Source: Closterium sp. NIES-65
Taxonomy: Eukaryota > Streptophyta > Zygnematophyceae > Desmidiales > Closteriaceae
Assembly (NCBI GenBank): GCA_948144175.1
Contig: CANXME010000389.1
Coordinates: 1 to 64,000 of the forward strand
Length of the DNA stretch: 64,000 bases
Reading direction: 5' to 3'
Both the position numbers and the translations under genes were made by a program. The notes under the pieces were generated by a model. The model searched no databases. It saw only the letters and a list, made by a program, of their open reading frames with translations, and had not been told where the DNA came from. This document shows, in pieces, positions 54,247-64,000 of the stretch. Within the stretch, counting starts at the first letter, position 1. Each line of letters begins with the position of its first letter.

Positions 54247-54579
54247 TGTTACGAGTGCAATTGAGTGAACGAACGAGAATTGCACTATCTAAGCAAGCAA
54301 TACAAATGAGCGAAGGCATGAGCGAACATTATATAGCGAAACTACAGTGGTAACGGTAATGGTCGCGCGACGAGCCTGGGACTGAGGTTGGGAAAGTGTC
54401 GAAGCGTAGGTCCGGAGCGCGGGTTACCAGCCGAGCCGTGGGGTCGGGATGCGATGTGCGAAAAGGGCGGGATGATGAATGATGCGATGGTCGCGAGTGG
54501 TAACGGTGCTGACTGAGGTGCTACAGTGATGTACGCGTTGAGCAGGGACGCGAAGTAAGGAAAAGGGAATTTCCTTACA
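54247..54579 (-). repeat. 3' LTR of the chromovirus
   Basis: 333 bp, TGTTACGAG...CCTTACA on the plus strand, nearly identical to 59454-59786. The adjoining AATAT forms half of the target-site duplication. Confidence 0.95.
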
Positions 54580-54606
54580 CTACCCCCCCTCCTAAGGAGG
54601 TCCTCC

Positions 54607-57600
54607 TTATGAAAGCGCGTGGATGTCTCGGAAATTGCGGCTACGCAGGTAGTCGGTGACGACGGGGTGATTTTCAACTTTCTCCAGGGGAACCCAATTG
54701 TCCTCGGTGGGGGTACGATCTTTCCAGCGGATCAGAAACTCCACTTTTCGGGCTCCTCGAGGGTCGCGAACTCTGTGGCTCAGGATCTTGTCGGGGGTGA
54801 TGACTGGTTCGGTTGGGGGTCGTGTCATGCTGGTGGGTCGATGTCGTGGGAGTTGGCTGGTGGATGGCACGTAAGGGCGAAGTAAGCTGACGTGGAACGA
54901 GGGGCTGACGTACCAGTCAGCAGGGAGGAGGAGGTGTGCGGTGACTGGCGTGACCATGTGACTGATTCGAAATGGCCCACAGTATCGAGGGCGGAGTTTT
55001 GGAGTGATGGGCAGGCGGAGGTTCTGAGTGTCGAGTAAAACGAGGTCGTCGGGCTGATAAGTAACGGGTCTGCGATGGCGATCGGCGTTGCGTTTAGCGA
55101 TGATGTTTGATTTTTTGATTGCTTCTGCTGACCTGGTCCGTGCTGCTTGCAGAATCTCGGCGAACTGTTGTGCTCGTGGGACGGGGTTGTCAGGATTCGG
55201 TGTCATGGGTACTGTTGGGTCCTGTCCGTAATTTAAGTAAAACGGCGACTGTTGCGTCGTGGCTGATGGTGCGTTATTGTATGCGAACTCGATGAGTGGG
55301 AGCTGCTGTTCCCACGTATTCGGATCGTCGCACGTGGCTCGAATCAGCTGCTCCCTGGTCTGATTCGTCCGTTCCGTCTGTCCGTCGGTTTCGGGGTGAT
55401 AGGATGAACTGAACTGTAAGCGCGTGCCGAACTGCTGCCACAGGTTCCGCCAGAAGTTGCTTGTAAATTTCGTGTCTCTGTCGCTGATGATCGATGCGGG
55501 TATCCCGTGCAGTCGAACGACGGTGGTGATGAAGAGTCGGGCGGTTTCCTCGGCTGTGATTGATTTCCTGCATGCTGCGAAATGAGCCATCTTCGTTAGT
55601 CGATCGACGACGACCAGGATCGCGTCATTCCCACTCGCCCCAGCTGGTAACCCCGTGACGAAATCCATCGTCACCTGCTGCCAAGCACGCTCTGGGGGCG
55701 GGATGGGTTGTAATTGTCCCGCCGGCCGCTTCCTGCTTGACTTCATGAGCTGGCAAGTGGGGCACGATGCCACGTGTCGTTGCACATCGGTCAACATTTC
55801 TGGCCAGTAGTAGTACCGCTGTAGCTGCTGCCGTGTTTTTTCTACCCCGAAATGTCCCGAGGTAACTCCGTCGTGTGCTTCCTGTAACAGTAGTTCCCGC
55901 AGTAGCGTGTATCCTGGTACCCAGATGCGGTCGGTTCCAGATTTTACGTAATAGACTCCTTTTGCCGCTGCGAATTGCTGTGAGTTGCCTCCTGTAAAGA
56001 ACGGGTCTGTTTGATATCCGTGGGTAAATAGGCCTGTCAGTAGCGGGCTGGTCTGGGCGAGTAGTATCGCGTGGATCTGGGCAGTGGGGCGGGTCATTGC
56101 GTCGGCGATATTCGAGGCTCCTTTTTTGTATGTGACCGTATAGTGAAAATTCGACTCGAGGAAATCGAGCCATCGAATCTGCCGTGGGTTGAGGTGGGGC
56201 TGTGCGCGGAGGTACTGTAGAGATCGATGGTCTGTCCGTACTGTCACGTCTGCGCCGGTCAAGTAGCAGCGCCACACTTTGAATGCGTGCACGATCGCGA
56301 GCATTTCGCGGTCGTGTATCGGGTAATTTCGCTCAGGCGGATGTAGTTTGCGTGATTCGTAGGCGATGGGTTGGAGGCCGTCGCCGAAGTCCTGTAACAG
56401 TACAGCTCCGATGGCGATGTCACTTGCGTCGGTAACCACTTCGAAAGGGCGGTGGGGATCAGCGATGCGTAGAACGGGTGGTGAACAGAGAACGTTTTTC
56501 AGGGCAGAGAAGGCAGCATGCTCTTTCTCCCCCCACGTAAAAGCGACCCCCTTACGCAGTAAATCAGTGAGTGGGGCTGTTAAACGTGCCATGTCGGGCA
56601 CGAACCGTCGAACGTAATTAGCAAAACCTAAAAAACTCTGCAGTTCCGTGATGTTCGTCGGGGGGCGCCACGCTTTTACCGTATCCAGCTTCTTTGGGTC
56701 AATCTCAACCCCAGCCTCCGAAATGACGTGACCTAAAAACTCTAGCCTGTCCCGAAAAAACTCGCACTTGGAGCCCTTGGTGAGTAGCCGATGTTCCTCC
56801 AAAACCTTAAAAACTGCTTCAAGATCCACTATGTGCTGCTGCTTATCCCGGCTGTAAACTAGAATATCGTCCAGGTAAACTATCACGCATTTATCTAAAA
56901 GTGGTCTAAACGCCTCGTTCATAGTCATCTGAAATGTCGCAGGCGCGTTCGTCAGCCCGAATGGCATTACTGTATACTCGAATGACCCGTACCTAGTCCT
57001 AAATGTTGTTTTGGCGCAGTCCGATGGTTCGACCCGAATCTGATGGTAACCTCCCCGTAAATCTATTTTCGAAAAGACTCGTGCTGTTCGCAGTTGGTCG
57101 ATCAGTTCGTCGGCGAGGGGATGGGGTATCGCGATTTGACTGTTACCCTGTTAAGCGCTCGATAGTCGATGCACATGCGGAAACCTCCGTCTTTTTTCGG
57201 TGTGAACAGTATCGGTGCGGCGAACGATGACGAGCTCGGTCGGATAAAGTGCATCTCTAACAGGTAATCTAACTGCTTCCTTAACTCGTCGAGCTCGGGC
57301 TGTGTCAGTCGAAATTGCCGCTGTACAGTTGGCTGTGCCCCCGGTTCTAACTCGATCCTATGGTCGCGCGCCCGCTGAGGTGGCAGTTTCTGTGGTAAAT
57401 CATCCGGAAATATCAGCGGGAACTGTTTCAGTAGTGCCTGTAGTTCGGTCGGTACAGTTGCCAGCAGTTTCTCCAAATCACTCGGCTGCTCATCTTTTTC
57501 TACGAGTGCGATATCCACTGCGTACACGTCAGCTCCAGCAGCGACAGCCCGTTTCATCGTGATGGCGTTGACCTGGACCGTCGAAGATTTGGGTGGCTGC

Positions 57601-58202
57601 CAGCGAGGTAGAACGACCCAGTTACCACTACTTCGCACTGTGCAGCTCCCCGTCGTCCAGTCGATCCGTGGGTTGTACCGTCGCAGCCAATCACGTCCCA
57701 ATAAAATGTCGTGCCCATCCAGTGTCGTCGCGAGCATTTCCTGTGTAAACTCGAAGTTTCCCCCGCAGCGGACTTTTACGCGCTCCACCTTTTCCCGTAT
57801 GGCCAGGGGCGTGCCGTCGACTAAGCGTGCATCTATCTCAGGTAAACATCGGTTAAGCGGTAACTGTAATTTTCGTGCGGTTGCGGTATTAACTAAGCTG
57901 TGGCTTGCTCCTCCGTCAATGAAGATCTTCACTGCTGCTCCCTGTATTTTCCCGTAGATCAGTACCGGGCAATCCGTCGTTGTACCCTCCTTATTCATCC
58001 GAGCCCGATCGATGGCGTGAATCGGTACTGTGACTCGGTGAGGGTCGGTGTGGTTGGGCGAGCAGGCAGTCTCGTCAGTAGTTGGCCCAACTTCTACTGA
58101 CTGCTGGCGTTTCCCTGCCTCTGAGACTCCCTCCCCTGCTCTGCTCCTCGACGCCTCAGCTCCTCTGGACATTCGCTCTTGCGATGGCCCGGCCGGTTGC
58201 AA
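54607..58202 (-). pseudogene. pol: Chromovirus pol (protease-RT-RNase H-integrase-chromodomain), frameshifted
   Basis: Upstream frame 58202-57102: retropepsin motif [11 protein letters not shown] and [10 protein letters not shown], then the start of reverse transcriptase ([31 protein letters not shown]). Near 57118 one base is missing, so that YPIP would continue into [19 protein letters not shown]. The downstream frame continues to 54607 with MPFGLTNAPATFQ, the YLDD active site (VIVYLDDILVYS), RNase H (VTDASDIAIGAVLL), the integrase HHCC finger (H...H...CPTCQ), core D,D,E sequence (TMDFVTGLP; ISDRDTKF), and a chromodomain (VEFLIRWKDRTPTEDNWVP). Pol overlaps the end of gag in another frame, so expression probably used frameshifting. 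The break makes this copy nonfunctional unless it is a sequencing error. Confidence 0.9.
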
Positions 58203-59272
58203 GCAAAGCAGCGCCCTCTAAACGGCGCGGCAGCTGCATTCGCTGCAACGGCATGTACAGTGGCGTGCTCGGTCGGTCCCCGAGGACGATGTCCGTAATA
58301 GGACCCCGGTCTCGGTCGGCGTAGGATATCGATTTTCTCGGCGCGCGCGAGGATCTCGTTGAAATTCGAGAGCCCGCGTAGCATTATCTCGTGCGAGATG
58401 TCCGGCTTCAGCCCTCCGACGTAACGGTCCACCCGCTCTGCCTCGTGCATGTAGCCGACCTGTTCGCAAAGTGCGAGAAACCTGCTGATGTAGTCTTGAA
58501 CTGACCTGAGCTGGCGCCAAGTGCGCAGTTTCTGACGCGCCGAAATCGAGGCCGCGATCGGCTCAAAGCGCGCCCGAAGCCCTGCGCACCACGCATCCCA
58601 CGTGCTGTATTGGGCGGTTTCGCAGAACGAACTCCAGGTAACGGCTGGACCCGAGGGCCCTTCCTCGTGCGACGGTGGCTCGTAGGCGCGCGGCGACGTC
58701 ACAATGACTCGCCACTAGTTCATGGCGGGGCCCCTGAGAAGTGAAACCGCATACCGGATCTTGGCGGCGTCCGACTCGACGTAGTTGGCGTCGAAAAACA
58801 CATTCATCGTGAAGACCCACGATTGAACTGTCGGGCCGCCGCGTTGGCTTGGGTCGAAGCAGGGCGGGCGTTGCGGCTTGAGTGGCATTGGGGCCATCAT
58901 GGCGTTCTCGCCACTTGTCGCCGCAAACTCCACGTGCCGACGGGCTTCTCGGGGCTCCCGTGGGCTTAATGCGCTCCTGTTCCCTCCCATGCCGGGCATC
59001 GGTTGGGCTGCGCCGTCACTGGCTGCGCCTGAGCGCTGTCCCGTGCTGTTGTGTTGCGTTGGTGTGCCAGATGAGATGACGATGGGCTCCTCCGAATGTG
59101 CAGATGCATTGGTTGGTGCATGTGATGTCGTCGGTACGTTCACCGTTGACTGTTGACGGGCGGAGTCACGTTCCGCCGTGAGAGTCGCGATTTGGAGCGC
59201 CGAATCCTCCAATTGACGCACGAGACGATCGAGTTGCTCTTGCGTCAACGTGGCGAGATTGAAATCGGCCAT
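58094..59272 (-). pseudogene. gag: Chromovirus gag with an in-frame stop
   Basis: Starts MADFNLATLTQEQLDRLVRQ (59272) and runs to RGPAMN then TAG at about 58717. The same frame resumes WRVIVTSPRAYEPPSHEEG and continues to a CCHC knuckle [14 protein letters not shown] (C-x2-C-x4-H-x4-C) before its stop near 58094. Gag-type capsid sequence (ARQKLRTWRQLRSVQDYISR) spans the second part. Uninterrupted family-like sequence on both sides argues that the TAG is a point change rather than a domain boundary. Confidence 0.85.
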
Positions 59273-59437
59273 GGCGGGGGTGTCGGGCAAGCTCAGCGAG
59301 AGCCTCGGTCGTGGCCGTGCGTGCTTTCGAGAGAGCACTACGAGCGGCGGTGCTGTGTCGCTGAGAGACGTCTACCCCCCCCAAAAATTGAGATAGTGGG
59401 AAGCGAAGGTGTGGATGCGGTCCGAGATGAGATCGTA

Positions 59438-59451
59438 GGCTCTGAATACCA
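59438..59451 (-). other. Primer-binding site (initiator tRNA-Met-like)
   Basis: The minus strand reads TGGTATTCAGAGCC two bases inside the 5' LTR. The usual initiator-Met site is TGGTATCAGAGCC, so this one has one extra T. Confidence 0.75.
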
Positions 59452-59453
59452 AG

Positions 59454-59786
59454 TGTTACGAGTGCAATTGAGTGAACGAACGAGAATTGCACTGTCGAAG
59501 CAAGCAATACAAATGAGCGAAGGCATGAGCGAAGATTATGTAGCGAAACTACAGTGGTAACGGTAATGGTCGCGCGACGAGCCTGGGACTGAGGTTGGGA
59601 AAGTGTCGAAGCGTAGGTCCGGAGCGCGGGTTACCAGCCGAGCCGTGAGGTCGGGATGCGATGTGCGAAAAGGGCGGGATGATGAATGATGCGATGGTCG
59701 CGAGTGGTAACGGTGCTGACTGAGGTGCTACAGTGATGTACGCGTTGAGCAGGGACGCGAAGTAAGGAAAAGGGAATTTCCTTACA
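59454..59786 (-). repeat. 5' LTR of the chromovirus
   Basis: 333 bp, same length as the other LTR, followed by AATAT (59787-59791). It should hold the element promoter; no TATA box is assigned with confidence. Confidence 0.95.
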
Positions 59787-59869
59787 AATATACACATGAG
59801 ATGTATGTTCAACTAAACAAAATACATTCAAATCCATCATTTACAGAGATAAAATTATCTCATCACACT

Positions 59870-62800
59870 TCATTCCACATCCTTAAAGCTCTTTTTTTCA
59901 TACACACCATCCTTCCCTCTCACCCAGACGTCTCCTCTATGCTCCATCACATCTAAACTCGCGCTATTTCGCACATAACCTCCCTTTCTACCTCTAAAAT
60001 TATGTTCACTCAGAATTTGTTCCTTCCCGCTGTGCCAACCACGCCTCCTTGTCAGAGGACCTTCCTCATGGACGCCCTTATTTTCCGAATGTGCAATCCT
60101 CTTTGAGCCAGCAGTATCCGACCCATGAAAATCTCCTCCATTCCTCTTTTCTTCCCCCACTTTCCCTTCCCAACCTTCCATATCACCTTGCTTCCCTCGT
60201 CTTCCTCCCACCCTCCACTCATCTTGCACCTCCCAATCAGTCAAATCCCCCTCTCTCACCTCCCTCATCTCTCCTCCCACCTTCCATCGTGCCTCCCTCC
60301 CTCTCCTCCCCCTCTCCCATCCATACCCCTCCTCTTCCTCCTGTAAAGCAGTCTTCCCTGCATCAAACTGACCAGATCTACCTCCCCCAGAAGCCTCCAC
60401 CTCCCACCGCCCATTTCTTCTGAACACTCGGTCCATGCTAGTGTCCATTGCTGAATCCGGCACCTCCCTTCCTGTTGCAGCCCTTCCTCCAGATACGGCC
60501 CAATTATCTGCTACAGCCCTTCCTTCTGCTACAGCCCTCTCTCCTGCTACAGCCCTCTCTCCTGCTACAGCCCTACCTTCTGCTACAGTCCTTTTCCCTG
60601 ATACAGCCCTATCGTTCGCCTCAGCCAACTCCCCTACTGCAGCCCTGCCTTCTGCTGCTGTACTTTCTCCTGATACAGCCCTGTTTCCTGCCAGAGCCCT
60701 CTCTCCTGCTTCTTTGGGTCGTGGCGTATCTCTCACTGACAGCGGAGTATGAGCAGCAGGGTAAGCAGGGGCAGTAGGGTAAGCAGGGGCAGCAGGGGAA
60801 GCAGGGGCAGCAGGGGCAGCAGGGAAAGCAGGGACAGCAGGAGAATGAGCAGCAGGGGCAATTGAGGTGTTTGCCATGCTCTCTCTCTTGTCCCGATTGA
60901 CTATGGCAGCAGGCGGAGGAGTGGCAGCAGCAATAGCAGACGCAGCAGGAACAGCAGGAGGAGCAGAGGCAGCAGGGGCAGCAGGAGCAGCAGAGGCAGC
61001 ATGAGGAGCTGGAGCAGCAGCGGCAGCAGGGGCAGCAGGAGCAGCAGAGGCAGCAGGAGGAGCACGGGCAGCAGGAGCAGCAGGGGCAGTTGAGCTGTCT
61101 GCCATGCTCCCTCTCTTGTCCCCAGTGAAAGTGGTGGCAGGCGGAGGGACAACAGGAGCAGGGGTAGCTGTGGCAGCGGTAGCTGCAGCAGGGGCAGTTG
61201 CAGCAGGAGCCGTTGGCGAATGGGCAACTGTAATGGGACCAGAGCCAAAAGACTCTTGAGACGTCTCAAAAGCTGTAGCAGGAGCATGGGCAGCTGTCGT
61301 GCGACCAGAGCCAGAAGCAGCAGAAGCAGCAGAAGCAGCAGCGGCGGCTGAAAGAGCAGAGGCAATTCGAGCCATGGCCATTGCAGCAAAGAGAGCAGTT
61401 GCAGCTGCTGCAACCTCTTTCCCTGTAAACACTGCTACCTCCTTGCTCGATGCTCCTGTTGCTTCCTCCTCTGCTGCCTCTGCTGCCTCTGCTGCCTCCT
61501 TGATCGATGCTGCTTCTGCCTCTGTGGCTTCCTTGCTACCGATTGCAGTATCCACTGTAGCCACGTTACCTGCACCACCAAAACCAGCGGCAGCACCACC
61601 ACCAGCAGCTGCAGCATCACCACCATTTGGGACATCCATGAAATCACCCACTCCTTCCCCCATTGCCCCATCTAGAGAAATCTCCCCTTCTCTTTCTCCA
61701 GATGCCCCCTTTGAGTTAATTCCAACATGTGCTGCTGTTGCTGCTGTTGCTGCTGATGCTGTTGCTGCAGCAGCTGCTCCTGCAGCTGCTGCTTCTGCCG
61801 CGTCTGTTTCTGCTGCTGCTTCTCTCTCTGATTTTGTTGCTGCTGCTAATCCTGCCTCTGCTCCTTCTTCTGCTTCTGCTTCGTCTTCAGCTGCTGCGTT
61901 CTGTTGTGTTGCAGCCGCTGCCCTCTCTTGCTTCTCAGATTCCTTGCTACCGATTGCAGTATCCACTGTGTCATTGTATTCCCTCCCCGACTCTCTCCCT
62001 TCTCCTGATTTCGCATCCTCTTCTCTTCCATCCAAAGTATCTTCCACGCTCCCCTCCTCATTCAACTCTCTCCCCTCATCTAACCGAACTCCCTCCCTTG
62101 ATCCTTCTCCCTCACCCTCTCCCTTCCTTTCTTCTCTCTTCCCTTCTTCTCCCTTCGCTTCTCCCTCACCCACTCCCCTCCCTACTCCCTCACCTTCTCC
62201 CGTCCCTTCTCCCTCACTTTCTCCCTTCTCATCCCCCCCCTTGTACATGTGTGCAGGCGCAGACCTCTCTCCCTCGCCCATCCCCTTGTGTGTGTTTTTA
62301 GGCACCACCAAATCACTCCAAGAACCAGCAACCGCACTGGATGCCTCAGAACCACTGGGTGGAAGAGCCAGGGCAATGTCAGAACCACTACCTGTCGCTG
62401 GCAGCATCAAAGGAGTGCTCGAGCCTGCTGAAGAGCTGATATCTGACGTGGTTTCAGCGGCTGAAGAGCCTGCTCCTGTTACTTCAGTTGCATAGCCTGC
62501 AGCCTCTGCTATACTTTTGCCTGCAGCATCACCTGCTGCATTGACAGCAGCAGCAGCAGCAGCACCACCAGCAGCAGCAGCCACAGCAGCAGCACTAGGA
62601 GCAGAATCACGTGCAGCACCAATTCCACCATTAGCGCCACTAGTAGCATCAGCAACACTACCAGCACTCGCAGCATCAGCAGCAGCACTAGCACTATCAT
62701 CAGCAGCAACAGCAGCACTACCAGCACCAGCAGCAGCACCAGCCACCACTCGTCGAACCGGACCCTCCTCCTCTCCCTCAGATAAGTTATCATCATACCC

Positions 62801-64000
62801 CCTTGCCACCCCTCTCTCCTCCCACCCTCCCTCCTCGTCCTCCTCATCCCCACCCAACAACCCCACCCACCTCCTCCTCCGCACCCCTCTCCACCCCTCA
62901 CCAGCCCCTTCACTCCCTTCCAACTCCCCTGTCACGCCCTTCCTCCTCCCCCCAGGAACACCACACTCCTCTGTGTCCACAATAACCCCCACCTCTGCTC
63001 CCCTAACTGCTCCCCCTCTCTCCCTCCCACCTTCCCCTCTCCGCTCCTGCTCCTGTCCCTTATCCTGCTCCTCCTGATCCTTCTCCTTCTCCTTTCGCTG
63101 CTCCAGCCTTTGCTCTACCTCTTGCTTCTGCTGCAGCAACAGCTTCTCGTCCTTATCCTCCTTCTTCTCTTCTCTTCCATCCCTCCCCTCACTCCCCTCC
63201 ACCTCATCTCCCTTCCCTGCACTCCCACTCCCAACCATCCAGCTTCCACCCTTCTCAACCACTTCTTTCTCCCTCTTCCAACTCCCATCCCCCATCTCCT
63301 CCTCCCACCCATCCGGAACCCTTAAAGCCACCACTCCAGCTGCTGCTGTAAACCCCACAGCCGCCGCTGCCGCCACCACCTTCCCTGCTTTTATCCCAAG
63401 CGGGGTGTCCTGCTGCTGAAACCGCTCTATCTGCTGCTGCAACCGCTCTACTTGACCCTGGAACCATTCCATCTGACCCTGAACCGCAGAGAAAAGCTGC
63501 AGACCTTGGTTCTCAATTCCGCTCAACATCCCATCGTCTCCCCTCCCATCCCCGTCCTCCCCTATCCGATTCTGACCCTCCATACGTGCTTGCACAGTAG
63601 CATCCCCTAGTGGCCTCTCCCCTATTTGGCTTGAGCTCACTCCGCCAATTCCTAACCCTTCCTCTGTGCTCTCAATCCCTTCCACTCTCATCTCAACCCC
63701 TACCTCCCCCCTCCCATTCCGTGCCCCCATAAGCGCCTGGACAGTGGGGTCCCCCTGAAGCCTCTCCACTGCTGCTGCCGCCCATGCATCCAGAGAAAGC
63801 CTTTCCCCTGAACTTTCCCCTGAAATTTCTCCTGAAATTTCTCCTGGTTCTGCTGAACTTTCCCCTGAAGCTTCTCGTGAGCGTTCGCCAGCATTTTCTC
63901 CTGAGCTACCACTCTTCTGCTCCTCGGATTGACCTTTGCCCCCATCAACCGGTATGGCTGTAGCAGATTCAGATACAGCTGCTGCTGGAGCCGCTTCTGC
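59870..64000 (-). CDS. Large Ala/Glu-rich protein, 5' end beyond the window
   Basis: One uninterrupted frame runs from the right edge to a stop at 59870 (at least 1,376 codons); the true start lies outside the window. I do not recognise the protein. Towards the N-terminal side: SGE-rich repeats; two related units (LQGDPTVQALMGARNG; PLGDATVQARMEGQNR); a Gln-rich coiled coil (MEWFQGQVERLQQQIERFQQ); and a 20-residue hydrophobic Ala/Val segment (KVVAAAAAVGFTAAAGVVAL) that could span a membrane. Then come acidic Lys/Glu tracts, Ala-rich runs, a TVDTAIGSKE motif present twice (near 61545 and 61960), Pro/Ala repeats, an AVAEGRAVAGERAVA repeat (about 60480-60690), and a charged tail ending EKKSFKDVE. 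A membrane-anchored structural protein is one inference; confidence in function is low. Confidence 0.6.
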   Translation of the reverse strand, partial: AEAAPAAAVSESATAIPVDGGKGQSEEQKSGSSGENAGERSREASGESSAEPGEISGEISGESSGERLSLDAWAAAAVERLQGDPTVQALMGARNGRGEVGVEMRVEGIESTEEGLGIGGVSSSQIGERPLGDATVQARMEGQNRIGEDGDGRGDDGMLSGIENQGLQLFSAVQGQMEWFQGQVERLQQQIERFQQQDTPLGIKAGKVVAAAAAVGFTAAAGVVALRVPDGWEEEMGDGSWKREKEVVEKGGSWMVGSGSAGKGDEVEGSEGRDGREEKKEDKDEKLLLQQKQEVEQRLEQRKEKEKDQEEQDKGQEQERRGEGGRERGGAVRGAEVGVIVDTEECGVPGGRRKGVTGELEGSEGAGEGWRGVRRRRWVGLLGGDEEDEEGGWEERGVARGYDDNLSEGEEEGPVRRVVAGAAAGAGSAAVAADDSASAAADAASAGSVADATSGANGGIGAARDSAPSAAAVAAAAGGAAAAAAVNAAGDAAGKSIAEAAGYATEVTGAGSSAAETTSDISSSAGSSTPLMLPATGSGSDIALALPPSGSEASSAVAGSWSDLVVPKNTHKGMGEGERSAPAHMYKGGDEKGESEGEGTGEGEGVGRGVGEGEAKGEEGKREERKGEGEGEGSREGVRLDEGRELNEEGSVEDTLDGREEDAKSGEGRESGREYNDTVDTAIGSKESEKQERAAAATQQNAAAEDEAEAEEGAEAGLAAATKSEREAAAETDAAEAAAAGAAAAATASAATAATAAHVGINSKGASGEREGEISLDGAMGEGVGDFMDVPNGGDAAAAGGGAAAGFGGAGNVATVDTAIGSKEATEAEAASIKEAAEAAEAAEEEATGASSKEVAVFTGKEVAAAATALFAAMAMARIASALSAAAAASAASAASGSGRTTAAHAPATAFETSQESFGSGPITVAHSPTAPAATAPAAATAATATPAPVVPPPATTFTGDKRGSMADSSTAPAAPAARAPPAASAAPAAPAAAAAPAPHAASAAPAAPAASAPPAVPAASAIAAATPPPAAIVNRDKRESMANTSIAPAAHSPAVPAFPAAPAAPASPAAPAYPTAPAYPAAHTPLSVRDTPRPKEAGERALAGNRAVSGESTAAEGRAAVGELAEANDRAVSGKRTVAEGRAVAGERAVAGERAVAEGRAVADNWAVSGGRAATGREVPDSAMDTSMDRVFRRNGRWEVEASGGGRSGQFDAGKTALQEEEEGYGWERGRRGREARWKVGGEMREVREGDLTDWEVQDEWRVGGRRGKQGDMEGWEGKVGEEKRNGGDFHGSDTAGSKRIAHSENKGVHEEGPLTRRRGWHSGKEQILSEHNFRGRKGGYVRNSASLDVMEHRGDVWVRGKDGVYEKKSFKDVE
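61255..61270 (-). repeat. Palindromic spacer 10, inside coding sequence
   Basis: TTGAGACGTCTCAA (61256-61269, perfect) lies between two coding copies of the GSGxxxxAHxP segment (about 61225-61250 and 61285-61312). It is read in frame as FETSQE. Confidence 0.9.

Larger units (their letters stand above)
54247..59786 (-). mobile_element. Complete Ty3/gypsy chromovirus LTR retrotransposon
   Basis: 5,540 bp element in minus orientation with TG...CA LTRs of 333 bp (54247-54579 and 59454-59786). By eye the LTRs differ at about five positions. A 5 bp target duplication AATAT lies at 54242-54246 and 59787-59791. A primer-binding site lies inside the 5' LTR (59438-59451), and a purine tract AGGAGGGGGGTAG lies beside the 3' LTR. 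Gag with a zinc knuckle is followed by protease, reverse transcriptase, RNase H, integrase and a C-terminal chromodomain. This order and the chromodomain define chromoviruses. The copy is defective as read: an in-frame TAG in gag and a one-base shift in RT. The insertion is intergenic, between the ClpP promoter and the 3' end of the next gene. Confidence 0.95.

Noticed and set aside
59870-63769. Start of the right-edge gene at 63769
   Set aside because: The codon is GTG and the same frame stays open to the window edge with consistent composition, so the true start lies outside the window.

Overview
The window is eukaryotic nuclear DNA from the green lineage. It holds an AP2-domain gene, a plant-type Pumilio with an NABP-like N-terminus, a nuclear gene for plastid ClpP (closest to CLPP3), AGD6/7-type ArfGAPs and a chromodomain Ty3/gypsy element with an initiator-Met-like primer site. 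All multi-exon genes use GT-AG introns. High GC, Gly/Ala/Gln homopolymers and abundant minisatellites suggest a streptophyte alga, perhaps a zygnematophyte such as Closterium; that assignment is inference.

Layout, left to right: AP2-domain gene (-, 2643-174); Pumilio gene (-, 13592-4132); a 2.2 kb divergent promoter region; a giant intronless repeat/coiled-coil/LRR gene (+, 15760-29637, about 4,625 aa); an unrecognised Gly-rich gene (+, 31633-34240); a CSB/ERCC6-type SNF2 ATPase (-, 44252-35005); two convergent ArfGAP genes (+ 44992-45602; - 46671-45932); the ClpP gene (-, 53745-48651); a complete 5.5 kb chromovirus with 333 bp LTRs and a 5 bp target duplication (54247-59786); and the 3' part of a large Ala/Glu-rich gene running off the right edge (-, 64000-59870). 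The exon models were assembled by eye from splice consensus, frame continuity and protein-family continuity. Single-base boundaries may be off by one.

The most unusual signal is structural. In four unrelated genes (AP2, Pumilio, CSB, ClpP) nearly every exon is accompanied by one or more diverged, truncated, same-strand copies of its own end in the adjacent intron. Many of these local direct duplications are separated or interrupted by a short perfect or near-perfect palindrome of the form TTTTGAGNNNNCTCAAAA, usually with a GTCGAC or GACGTC-like centre. The same palindrome sits between duplicated segments inside coding sequence, where it stays in frame (encoding FETSQ or FETSR), and its GAGTCRACTC core recurs many times in the giant LRR gene as ESTQ codons. 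This looks like the footprint of one recurrent duplication, repair or insertion process. I know of no described element that matches it.

Several genes show a one-base frame slip, at G/C runs or elsewhere, that could be consensus errors: AP2, Pumilio, the 31.6 kb gene, the CSB linker and the retroelement pol. The plus-strand ArfGAP and the retroelement gag each carry an in-frame stop followed by conserved family sequence.
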